From NCBI GenBank assembly GCA_000739535.1, contig DF820464.1:741761-805760 (forward strand): a DNA stretch of 64,000 bases, given 5' to 3'. The stretch comes from Candidatus Vecturithrix granuli. Lineage in GTDB: Bacteria; Moduliflexota; Moduliflexia; Moduliflexales; Moduliflexaceae. The notes beneath the pieces were generated by a model. The model did not search any database, was not told the origin of the DNA, and saw only the letters and a list, made by a program, of their open reading frames with translations. This document shows, piece after piece, positions 25,899-33,752 of the stretch. Position numbers and translations under genes: made by a program. Each line of letters begins with the position of its first letter. Positions within the stretch are counted from its first letter, which is position 1.

Positions 25899-26900
25899 TT
25901 ACGGTTTCGGTATGCCCAAAGTTTCCGGAGAAACTTTCGCGGCACCGGCATATTCGTACATCCAATTTGTGACCGATTGCCATTTTTTCAAAAATGCATC
26001 AGCCTCTTCACCGCTGATATTCATCGGTACTGCGCCAAAATCTTTCAAGAATTCCTGGAATTGAGCCTCCGCTGCTCCTTTCTGAAATGCCTCGACCAGT
26101 ACTTGTTTGGCGGCGTCAGGCACGTCGCGTTTGCACCAAATACCGTAAAAAGGCCCCCAGGGCAGATATTGTTTGAATTCGGGAAAATCCTGGGTGATCA
26201 GAGGAATATCTTCCAAACCTTCAATCGGTTCATCTGCAACAACACATAATGCCTTGACTCTGCCAGCCCTGATATGCTCGCGCACCGCAGTCAACCCGGC
26301 TGGCATGAAGTCCACATGTCCGCCCTGCATGGCCGTAATGCCAGGCCCCTCGCCATCAAAGGGCACTGAGATCACATCAAATCCTGTAACGGCCTGGGTC
26401 ATCGCTCCTACCGTGTAAGGTAAACCGCCAGGCCCCGTAGAACCCATCTTAATCTTACCAGGACGCTGTTGGGCGTCTTCTACAAGATCTTTAAACGAAT
26501 TCCAGGGCATGTCATTATTGGCTACAATCACGCCAACCCCGCGCCCCAGGATATTGACCGGATAGAAATCCTTGTAATCCAGATCGGAAAGTTCGAGAAT
26601 CCGGTACACCTGCGGGTTTTCAGCGCCGTACAGCAGCGTATATCCATCTGATGGCCGGCTATAGACATACTGAGTGGCAATTGCACCGGTTCCGCCGGTT
26701 TTATTGACCAGGATAATCTTTTTCCCGAGATAGGCTTCCACCAGCGGCGTGACGGCGCGGGCAACATTATCAGTTGCTCCGCCAGCTCCCCACATAATGT
26801 AGCCCTGCACATCTTTTGTGGGAAAATCCGCTGCAAGTACGCTCATAACACATCCGAAAACCATGATACCTGTCAGCATGAAACAAAGAGATTTCTTCAT
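25899..26900 (-). CDS. tctC: TTT solute-binding protein TctC (Bug family)
   Basis: A 333-residue Bug-family periplasmic receptor with a signal peptide (LCFMLTGIMVFGCVMSVLAA). Family marks are the N-terminal WGAGGATDNVARAVTPLVE loop, the NKTGGTGAIATQYVYSRPSD segment, and SVPFDGEGPGITAMQGGHVD in the second lobe. It delivers a carboxylate to TctAB. The strong operator-like palindrome and promoter upstream suggest that the whole minus-strand cluster from here is under substrate-responsive control. GGAGGT precedes the start. Confidence 0.92.
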   Translation of the reverse strand: MKKSLCFMLTGIMVFGCVMSVLAADFPTKDVQGYIMWGAGGATDNVARAVTPLVEAYLGKKIILVNKTGGTGAIATQYVYSRPSDGYTLLYGAENPQVYRILELSDLDYKDFYPVNILGRGVGVIVANNDMPWNSFKDLVEDAQQRPGKIKMGSTGPGGLPYTVGAMTQAVTGFDVISVPFDGEGPGITAMQGGHVDFMPAGLTAVREHIRAGRVKALCVVADEPIEGLEDIPLITQDFPEFKQYLPWGPFYGIWCKRDVPDAAKQVLVEAFQKGAAEAQFQEFLKDFGAVPMNISGEEADAFLKKWQSVTNWMYEYAGAAKVSPETLGIPKP

Positions 26901-27012
26901 AACTTACCTCCACGTTGCTAAAAGTTTTTGGTTGAGCGGTGATGGACAAGATCTGACAAAGATTTCCGGTGTCGTCATTTCACCTCTTCATCAACTCAGT
27001 ATCTTTGTCATA

Positions 27013-27072
27013 AATTCTATTTGATAGAATTTTATTGCACTATATAGAAAATAAATGCTGATTGTTTGTCAA
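27013..27072 (-). promoter_or_regulatory. tctC promoter region with operator-like palindrome
   Basis: On the minus strand TTGACA (27072-27067) is followed by a TATA-rich block (27050-27041), then the perfect inverted repeat AATTCTAT-caa-ATAGAATT (27031-27013). Placed at or just behind the expected transcription start, the palindrome is where a GntR- or IclR-type repressor would bind. The -35 region sits in the 20-base sequence AAAAATCTTGACAAACAATC that recurs upstream of the MFS gene. Confidence 0.55.
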
Positions 27073-27109
27073 GATTTTTATGCTACTCTTAGAAAAAAGT
27101 TGATCTATT

Positions 27110-27350
27110 AATGTGAGTTCGGGATAAGAAAAATGCCATAAAAGTCCCGAAGGGACAGCATATAGTAGCCCAGGGTGTCAGCCCTGGGGGTGAAAATCCG
27201 ATGTGTACCCTCCCCTTCCCGCGTTCCGCCGCCGCGAGCGGCGGAACGCGGGAAGGGGAGGAGGGAACCCGATTCTTGTCCCAGGGCTGACACCCTGAGC
27301 TATCAGATTCCGCCCCGTTGGGGCTTAAAAGCTTATCCTAAACTCACGTT
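27110..27350. mobile_element. MITE-like element with 23-bp central hairpin
   Basis: Ends are inverted repeats, AATGTGAGTTCGGGATAAG and CTTATCCTAAACTCACGTT. Inside are a second inverted pair (CCCAGGGTGTCAGCCCTGGG and CCCAGGGCTGACACCCTG) and a perfect 23-bp arm hairpin with a CGCGA loop at 27210-27260. There is no coding content. It sits between tctC and the MFS gene, and no clear target duplication is visible. Confidence 0.65.
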
Positions 27351-27416
27351 ATTATCATGTTTTTCGACAGAGTTAAGTTTAGACATATCGAGAAACGAGG
27401 AAAATATGATAATAGT

Positions 27417-27440
27417 AGAACAAAATTAGAATTTTGTTCT
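27417..27440 (-). terminator. Inverted repeat downstream of the MFS gene
   Basis: AGAACAAAATT and AATTTTGTTCT form 11-base arms around AG, about 75 bases beyond the MFS stop on the minus strand. A/T-rich arms make it a weak terminator candidate. Confidence 0.35.
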
Positions 27441-27475
27441 ATTTGATATGCTGCTTTGTCAGATAGATCAGATTT

Positions 27476-27515
27476 GTCCGACAAGGTCTGTTAGTAAGGA
27501 CTTCTGTCCCAAAGT
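27476..27515 (-). repeat. Repeat III copy (minus orientation)
   Basis: Read on the minus strand it gives TTTGGGACAGAAGTCCTTAC followed by TAACAGACCTTGTCGGACAA. The same sequence with small changes follows hsdM (30574) and precedes the helicase gene (56150). Here it touches the stop of the MFS gene. Confidence 0.7.
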
Positions 27516-27516
27516 A

Positions 27517-28740
27517 TTATACTCGATCTCTGATACCTTTTCCGACCAATATGGCAAAAAGCATGAAGAGCGCACTGACGGCGACGAGTATTCCCATATA
27601 GATAAAACCTGCATAAAATCGGTGTGCATCGCCAAAGGCTCCGAGGATAATCGGAAAAATACCGCCGCCCAGAAGCATCGCAACCGGCATGAGCAAAGCA
27701 ATGATGCTGCTTCGCAGCCCGGAAGGCACCGCATCTGCCAAAACAGCGTAAGCAGGAGGGAATAAAGCGGTCGCAAATATCGGTTGAAAAAACAGGGGAA
27801 GCCAAAGCCACTTGTTCGGACAGAGTCCTAAAAGAATTGTCGTCGTCCCGGTCAGGAGATTCGTAAACGCGATCACCGGCCGAGGGCCATAGCGGCCGGC
27901 CAACCATCCGACAACAAGCGGAGAGAACATCGCCGCCACCCGCGCAACCGCCATGATGAGGTTGGTATATGTTTGTCCCATTCCCCGTTCAATTTGAAGA
28001 TAAAGAGGCGTCATTGAATAAATTCCCACATTGGCCCCGATACCTAAGGTGAAGAGAATCAACATGATCCAGAATACTGGTTGCGAGAGAACCCGGATCA
28101 CATTCCTGATTGTCAGCGGGTCACTCTTATAATCACCGGTCACATTCTTGATCCTATATAGTAATCCCATAACGAAAAATCCCACGACTATGGGGCCAAG
28201 AACGATTCGCCATGAACCCCAGCCTAGCAGAAACTCCGCGAGCAGCGGACCGATAATCAGGGCTAAACTGGGAGAAATTTCATGGATCGCAAAGGCTCTG
28301 CCAAAATCTTTCGGTTCTAAATTGTAAGCGAGGCTGGCAATCGCTGAAGGCAAATAGAGTCCTGCGGTTGCGCCAACAACGATCAGCATGATTTTAAAGA
28401 ACAAAAGCGACGTCCCGCTCACCATGAACATCATCAGGGATAGGCCGCAAGTATAACAGGATAACACAATCGTGTTGCGATGATTCAGTTTGGATGAAAA
28501 AATCCAGGAACCTATCACCCCAATGAAATACCCGCTGGTAATGTTGATAAAAATCGATCCTGCCTGGGCATGGCTGATGCCCAGATCTTTCTCAATATTG
28601 ACGATCAAAGGCCCCCAGAGGTAGCGCGCCAGAATGTTTAGAAAAAATATGCATGTCAGAATCAAAATGTGAGGGAGTTGCTCTTTGAGTAAGAAAGGCT
28701 TGATATCTTGCGCGTTGATTTGGAAATCAGCATCGTTCAT
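27517..28740 (-). CDS. Major facilitator superfamily transporter
   Basis: A 407-residue protein with about twelve membrane segments in two halves, the MFS layout. The first loop region (GPLIVNIEKDLGISHAQAGS) and the loop 2-3 region resemble organic-anion carriers of the ACS type, and PPAYAVLADAVPSGLRSSII lies in the second half. It shares its direction and an identical 20-base promoter segment with tctC, so it may bring in the same or a related carboxylate under the same control. The last codons abut repeat III. A GGTGG stretch is a weak ribosome site ahead of the start. Confidence 0.88.
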   Translation of the reverse strand: MNDADFQINAQDIKPFLLKEQLPHILILTCIFFLNILARYLWGPLIVNIEKDLGISHAQAGSIFINITSGYFIGVIGSWIFSSKLNHRNTIVLSCYTCGLSLMMFMVSGTSLLFFKIMLIVVGATAGLYLPSAIASLAYNLEPKDFGRAFAIHEISPSLALIIGPLLAEFLLGWGSWRIVLGPIVVGFFVMGLLYRIKNVTGDYKSDPLTIRNVIRVLSQPVFWIMLILFTLGIGANVGIYSMTPLYLQIERGMGQTYTNLIMAVARVAAMFSPLVVGWLAGRYGPRPVIAFTNLLTGTTTILLGLCPNKWLWLPLFFQPIFATALFPPAYAVLADAVPSGLRSSIIALLMPVAMLLGGGIFPIILGAFGDAHRFYAGFIYMGILVAVSALFMLFAILVGKGIRDRV

Positions 28741-28805
28741 AATACCACCGATCGTATTTTCTCTTATCTATGAATATCATTTGATTTAAAAAATCTCTAT
28801 GATCC

Positions 28806-28825
28806 GATTGTTTGTCAAGATTTTT
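28806..28825 (-). promoter_or_regulatory. MFS promoter segment identical to that of tctC
   Basis: AAAAATCTTGACAAACAATC on the minus strand is identical over 20 bases with 27079-27060 upstream of tctC and contains the TTGACA -35. A convincing -10 at the usual distance is not seen. The copy probably arose by duplication or reflects common control. Confidence 0.5.
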
Positions 28826-28938
28826 TCTGCCTTTAAAAATTTCAACATTATTCGGGATACCCACATTCACCAAGATGCCGCCGTAAAAAGTATTGCAGCT
28901 AACCTGCCGGAACAGGGGAAGTGCAGTCGAAAATCAAC

Positions 28939-28967
28939 TTGACAATCCTCTCCGCATCGCGCAGTAT
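28939..28967 (+). promoter_or_regulatory. Promoter candidate for the type I R-M operon
   Basis: TTGACA (28939-28944), 17 bases, CAGTAT (28962-28967) with three matching -10 bases; TATTGT three bases later is an alternative. It lies 60 bases before hsdM in otherwise featureless DNA (28741-29027). Confidence 0.4.
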
Positions 28968-29027
28968 TGTTTAAAAGGAAACAAAATTGCAGCTCATGCG
29001 AGCGATTGAAAAATTGGAGAACAATCC

Positions 29028-30572
29028 ATGGCAAAAGTCCCAAAAAACCATCAGGGACAGGAACCCATCGAAAAACAACTCTCGAAAGCGGCGGATAAAC
29101 TGCGCAAAAATATTGATGCGGCGGAATACAAACACATTGTGCTGGGGCTGATCTTTCTCAGGTACATTTCCGACGCTTTTGAAGCCTTACATGCAAAGTT
29201 ACGCAGCGGCCAGGACGAGTATGCCGGGGCAGACCCGGAAGATCGGGATGAATACAAGGCGGAAAATGTGTTTTTCGTGCCGGAAACAGCGCGGTGGTCA
29301 TATCTGCAATCCAAAGACAAGTAACCGACCATCGGCAAAGAGGTTGATCAGGCGATGGATGCGATTGAAAAAGAGAATCCGGCTCTGAAAGATGTTTTGC
29401 CCAAAGTGTTTGCCCGGGGCAATCTCGACCCGACCAATCTGGGCGGCTTGATTGACCTGGTGAGCAATATTGCGATCGGCGGCGCCAAAGTGCGCAGCGC
29501 GGATGTGCTCGGACACGTGTTCGAGTATTTTTGGGGCGAGTTTGCTCTGGCTGAAGGCAAAAAGGGCGGTCAATTCTATACGCCGCGCAGCGTGGTTGAA
29601 TTGCTGGTTGAAATGCTTGAACCCTACAAAGACCGGGTCTTTGATCCCTGCTGCGGATCCGGCGGCATGTTCGTGCAATCGGAAAAATTCGTGGCCGAAC
29701 ACCAGGGCAAAATCAACGACATTTCGATTTACGGCTAGGAGAGCAACCATACGACCTGGCGACTGGCCAGGATGAACCTTGCCATTCGCGGCATTGACAG
29801 TTCGCAGGTCAAATGGAACAATGAAGGTTCATTCTTAAACGACGCCCACAAAGATTTGAAATCGGATGTTGTAATCGCCAATCCGCCCTTTAACGATAGC
29901 GACTGATCCGGCGACCTGCTGCGCAAGGACGGACGCTGGAAATATGGAGTTCTGCCTTCAGGAAACGCCAACTACGCCTGGATCCAACACTTCCTCTATC
30001 ATTTAAGCCTCACCGGAATTGCCGGGTTTGTGCTGGCAAAAGGCTCGCTCACCTCGAAAACTTCGGAGGAAGGCGACATCCGCAAAGCTCTGACTGAAGC
30101 GCGATTGGTAGATTGCATTGTCAATCTGCCGGCCAAGCTGTTTTTGAACACGCAGATTCCGGCCTGCTTGTGGTTTGTCAGCCGCAACAAAGCCAATGGC
30201 AAGTTCCGCAATCGGATTGATGAAATTTTATTTATTGACGCCCGCAACGAAGGGCATTTGATTAACCGCCGTACGCGAGAGCTTTCCGCCGCAGACATTC
30301 AAAAAATTGCCCGGACCTACCATGCATGGCGCAATCCCAACGGCAGCTATGAAGATGTGAAAGGTTTCTGTAACTCCGCCAGCCTTGAAAGGGTGCGGGA
30401 ACTGGATTATGTGCTGACTCCTGGCAGGTATGTCGGCCTGCCGGAGGATGAAGAGGATTTTGATTTCAAGGAACGCTTTACCAGCCTGAAAGCCGAGTTT
30501 GAAGCGCAGTTGCAGGAAGAAACGCGCTTGAATACGTTGATTCTGGAGAATTTACAGAAGATTGAGGTGTAG
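29028..30572 (+). pseudogene. hsdM: Type I restriction-modification methylase HsdM with three in-frame stops
   Basis: One frame of 514 codons, from ATG after GGAGAACAATCC to TAG at 30570, is broken by TAA at 29322-29324, TAG at 29736-29738 and TGA at 29904-29906. Domains are otherwise complete: N-terminal helical part ([20 protein letters not shown]), the SAM motif region [12 protein letters not shown], the amino-methylase motif NPPFND and the C-terminal tail. Family consensus at the three sites is glutamine (DK-Q-PTIGK), glutamine (YG-Q-ESN) and tryptophan ([11 protein letters not shown]), so each stop is one C-to-T or G-to-A change. HsdM with HsdS methylates adenine in a bipartite site. As read, only fragments can be made. 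Confidence 0.9.
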
Positions 30573-30573
30573 T

Positions 30574-30655
30574 GCTTTGAGGCAGAAGTTCTTACTAATA
30601 GACCTTGTCGGACAACTCAGACTTGTCGGACCTTGTCGGACAAGTCTGAGTTGCC
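30574..30655 (+). repeat. Repeat III copy between hsdM and hsdS
   Basis: Begins TGCTTTGAGGCAGAAGTTCT, then TACTAATAGACCTTGTCGGA, and ends in a palindrome with 15-base arms CAACTCAGACTTGTC (30613-30627) and GACAAGTCTGAGTTG (30639-30653). It starts two bases after the hsdM stop. Confidence 0.8.
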
Positions 30656-30739
30656 TGGCAAAGCCGCGCCTCAGATTTCAGAGCAAACGAGAATTGGCCG
30701 GGTTGGGAAAGGATGATGAAGAGGAAAGGGAAAACTGGT

Positions 30740-31831
30740 ATGAGTGAGTGGAAGGAATGTAAGTTGGGGGATGTGGCTGTTTTTCAAAGAGGCCATGATC
30801 TACCAAAGACAAATATGAAAGATGGAAATATTCCTGTTGCTGGCTCTAATGGGATTATTGGCTATCATAATGAAGCAACAACGCGAGGCCCAGGAATTAC
30901 TATTGGACGCAGTGGAAATATTGGAACTCCAAAGTTTTATAAAACAGATTTTTGGGCGCATAATACAGTGCTTTATGTGAAAGACTTCAAAGGAAATGAT
31001 GAACAATTCATATTCTATTTTTTACATACATTCGATTTTATGGGATTTAATGCTGGAAGTGCAGTTCCTACATTAAATAGAAACCATATTCATGAAATAC
31101 CAGTAATAATACCCCCTCTCCCCGAACAACGTGCCATTGCCGGGGTACTTTCCAGCCTCGATGATAAAATAGACCTGCTCCACCGCCAGAACAACACCCT
31201 CGAAGCCATGGCCGAAACGCTGTTCCGGCAGTGGTTTGTGGAAGAGGCGCAGGAGGAGTGGGAAGAGGGTAAATTGAGTGATCTTATATCTTTAATTGAA
31301 TCTGGTAGCAGACCAAAAGGTGGAATTGATCCTGATTTACGCTTTGGAATTCCAAGTATCGGAGCAGAAAGCATTAATGGTATAGGTAATTATGATTACT
31401 CAAAGACTAAATATATTACTGAAAGTTTTTACAATTCTATGAAAAGAGGTTTTATAAAAGATTATGATGTGTTAATTTATAAAGATGGTGCATATATTGG
31501 CAGAAAAGGTATGTTTGGAAATGGATTTCCTTTTAATAATTGCACTGTCAATGAGCATGTATTCATTCTTAGAAGCAATGAAAAATCAAATCAATTTTTT
31601 CTTTATTACCTTTTGCAAGAAGAAGACCTAGCTCAATTAAATGCAAATTCAGCACAACCAGGTTTAAATCAAGAAGCAATGAAATCTTTTGAAATTATAA
31701 TTCCGCCTAAACAATTGATAGATAAATTTGGAAATACTGTTAAAATATGGATTGACAAAATATTTTTTAATGCTAAACAAATCCGCACGCTCGAAAAGCT
31801 GCGTGATGCGCTTCGCTTTTGCCGAAGCTGA
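30740..31831 (+). CDS. hsdS: Type I R-M specificity subunit HsdS, C-terminus shifted by a 5-bp duplication
   Basis: A 363-residue HsdS with two target-recognition domains and a spacer. The spacer helix is IPPLPEQRAIAGVLSSLDDK (about 125-145) followed by LFRQWFVEEA; the second repeat ends in KQIRTLEKLRDAL. Both recognition domains are clearly more A/T-rich than the helix regions, as is usual for exchanged domains. After RDAL the normal continuation LPKLISGEVRVAAL appears in another frame because CGCTT is duplicated at 31809-31818; without it the gene would end at 31881. Only the last helix end is affected, so function may survive. The ATG at 30740 follows GAGGAAAGGG; an upstream ATG at 30713 is less likely. 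Confidence 0.85.
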   Translation: MSEWKECKLGDVAVFQRGHDLPKTNMKDGNIPVAGSNGIIGYHNEATTRGPGITIGRSGNIGTPKFYKTDFWAHNTVLYVKDFKGNDEQFIFYFLHTFDFMGFNAGSAVPTLNRNHIHEIPVIIPPLPEQRAIAGVLSSLDDKIDLLHRQNNTLEAMAETLFRQWFVEEAQEEWEEGKLSDLISLIESGSRPKGGIDPDLRFGIPSIGAESINGIGNYDYSKTKYITESFYNSMKRGFIKDYDVLIYKDGAYIGRKGMFGNGFPFNNCTVNEHVFILRSNEKSNQFFLYYLLQEEDLAQLNANSAQPGLNQEAMKSFEIIIPPKQLIDKFGNTVKIWIDKIFFNAKQIRTLEKLRDALRFCRS

Positions 31832-31940
31832 TAAGTGGGGAAGTGCGGGTGGCGGCGTTGTCGGATGGTGAGGAAGGTTGAACAATTCGGGAAAGTTGGG
31901 TTGAGCGGCTGGGGGCAGTTGGGTTAGTTGGGTCAGGCAG

Positions 31941-31983
31941 GTCGGACAAGTCGGACAAGTCGGACAAGTCGGACCTGTCCGAC
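31941..31983 (+). repeat. Four tandem GTCGGACAA units
   Basis: GTCGGACAA occurs three times exactly from 31941 and a fourth time as GTCGGACCTGTCCGAC, closing a small palindrome. It shares its unit with repeat III. Confidence 0.8.
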
Positions 31984-32028
31984 ACAACTGATTTCAGCCG
32001 ATAAACTTAAAACACAGGAGGAACAGCT

Positions 32029-32562
32029 ATGAGCGAGCTTATTCCAAAACATGGGGGGTTCAGGAAACTGCGGAGCTTTCAGGTGGCGCAGCAGGTGTAT
32101 GATGGCACGGTGTATTTTTGCAACCGTTTCATTGATAAGCGTTCCCGGACTCACGATCAAATGGTGCAGGCGGCCAGAAGCGGGGTGCAGAACATCGCGG
32201 AAGGCAGTCTGGCGGCGGCGACCTCCAAAAAAATGGAACTCAAACTGACCGGCGTGGCACGGGCGAGCTTAGGGGAACTGTTAATGGATTATGAAGATTA
32301 TCTGCGCCAGCGCGGCCTGGAAAAGTGGTCAAAAGAGCATCCCAAAGCACGTAAAATCCGCGACGCCAGGCCGGAAACGGTCAACTGGACGCTTTTTGGA
32401 GATCGTTCGGACGAGGAATTAGCCAACATTATGATCTGCCTGATTAACCAGGCCAGTTATCTGCTCTGGAAACAGATGCAGCGGCTTGAGCAAGACTTCT
32501 TGAACGAAGGCGGTTTTACAGAACGCATCTATCACGCCCGAAAACAAAAACGAGGCTACTGA
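32029..32562 (+). CDS. Four-helix-bundle protein, S23 (23S rRNA intervening-sequence) type
   Basis: A 177-residue protein beginning MSELIPKHGGFRKLRSFQVA, with the diagnostic TYDQMVQAARS-like stretch (here THDQMVQAARSGVQNIAEGS) of the S23/IVS four-helix-bundle family, and an extra C-terminal region including IMICLINQASYLLWKQMQRL found in the variant encoded inside type I R-M operons. CAGGAGGAAC precedes the start. Its function is unknown; position between hsdS and hsdR suggests a role with the restriction complex or a selfish insertion. It is intact although the R-M genes around it are broken. Confidence 0.85.
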   Translation: MSELIPKHGGFRKLRSFQVAQQVYDGTVYFCNRFIDKRSRTHDQMVQAARSGVQNIAEGSLAAATSKKMELKLTGVARASLGELLMDYEDYLRQRGLEKWSKEHPKARKIRDARPETVNWTLFGDRSDEELANIMICLINQASYLLWKQMQRLEQDFLNEGGFTERIYHARKQKRGY

Positions 32563-33374
32563 GGAACAATATCACCGAATCCGAAATTGAACAATATGCG
32601 CTTGAGCTGTTCAAACAACAAGCCTACGAATATCTTTACGCCCCTGCCATCGCGCCGGATGGCAAAACCCCGGAAAGACGCTCCTTTGAAGATGTCTTGC
32701 TTATCCATCGCCTGCAAACAGCCGTCCGCCGCCTGAACCCGACTCTTTCAGCAGATGTGCTCGAACATGCCATAAAGCAAATTCAACGCCTCAACTCCCC
32801 GGACCTCATCAGCAATAACGAAGCCTTTCACCGCCTGCTGACTGAAGGCATCAAGGTCACGTATCAAAAGGATGGACACAGCCTCGGCGATCTGGTCTGG
32901 CTGATAGATTTCACTACCCCCGAAAACAACGATTTTTTAATAGTGAATCAATATGCGGTCGTCAAACACAATTTCTATAAACGCCCTGATATGGTGCTGT
33001 TCGTCAACGGCTTACCGCTGGTGGTGATCGAGCTAAAAAACCCTGCCGAATTACGCGGTTAACCGGGCGGTCGAATCAACCCTGCGCGCCGCTGGCTATC
33101 ATCCTCATGCATCTCTGAGCATCGGCGAATCACCTGAAAGCTACGGACTCAGCGGCGTCGCACCCCAGCCGGTCGGAGATCGCAAAGGCGGCGTGGTCTG
33201 GCATACGCAAGGCAGCGGCAAATCGCTTTCCATGGTGTTTTATGCGGGCAAAATCGTGCTGGCCATGGAAAACCCGACCATCGTGGTCATCACAGACCGC
33301 AGCGACTTAGATGATCAACTGTTTTACAACAAGCGGAACTCATCGCAGAGGAATTGACAGGGCATGAATCATGA
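32559..33374 (+). pseudogene. hsdR: Type I restriction subunit HsdR with two internal deletions
   Basis: Three separated pieces of HsdR remain. The first (to about 33048) begins with the TESEIEQYALELF N-terminus and ends in [13 protein letters not shown], the endonuclease core. The second, in another frame (33049-33320), starts [19 protein letters not shown] and includes [20 protein letters not shown] with Walker A of the translocase and ends at [10 protein letters not shown]. The third, back in the first frame, is [16 protein letters not shown], resembling the family C-terminus. Full HsdR has about 1000 residues, so most of the helicase domain is gone. No ATG lies at the expected start; CTG at 32559 overlaps the S23 stop. 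The locus cannot restrict DNA. Confidence 0.88.
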
Positions 33375-33599
33375 ACAGGGAAAACGATTTCGGAAGAGTC
33401 GAACTGTTTTGTGAAGAACTTACTGAGAGGAACGATTCTACTTTTCCTCTATTTTGAGTGGGAAAGAAGAAAAATTGATGTTATGAAAAAAATCTCTATT
33501 TTCTTCTTGACGAAAACATGATCGCTCTGCATTGTTGTTTTACTTTTTATCAGAGAAGGATCACGTTTTGACAGAGGCGTAAAAGTTGAGGGAAGCGAT

Positions 33600-33752
33600 G
33601 ATGACAATTCAAACAGGGCGACAGGCCGGATATTTTTGGTTTTTTAGCGGCTATGGCGGCGTTTGCCCTGTGCCGGAGATTCTCTGAATCTCCTGAAATC
33701 AAGCGAAGACAAGCCATGGGGTAAACAAGAAGCTCCATGGCTTTTTTTATTT
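33600..33752 (+). promoter_or_regulatory. Structured 5' leader ending in a terminator
   Basis: Helices visible by eye: ACAGGGC with GCCCTGT, an inner GCCG/CGGC pair, the hairpin GGAGATT-ctctg-AATCTCC, then the terminator at 33711. This series before a sensor kinase gene suggests a riboswitch or protein-controlled attenuator. I do not recognise it as a known riboswitch class. The stretch 33375-33600 holds nothing I can name. Confidence 0.45.
33711..33752 (+). terminator. Intrinsic terminator overlapping the kinase start
   Basis: AAGCCATGG and CCATGGCTT form the stem around GGTAAACAAGAAGCT, followed by TTTTTTTATTTTT. The first ATG of the kinase gene (33737) lies within the right arm, so termination or refolding would decide expression. 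Confidence 0.7.

Noticed and set aside
27175..27429. Coding region in the GC-rich palindrome
   Set aside because: The open frames on both strands are translations of the hairpin arms and have no ribosome site or similarity.
433..30572. Alternative genetic code with reassigned stops
   Set aside because: TAA, TAG and TGA all appear inside genes but all three also end intact genes normally, with overlaps and ribosome sites placed accordingly. Reassignment of all three is not plausible.
31941..31983. CRISPR array
   Set aside because: The 9-base GTCGGACAA units are directly tandem without spacers, and no cas gene is present.
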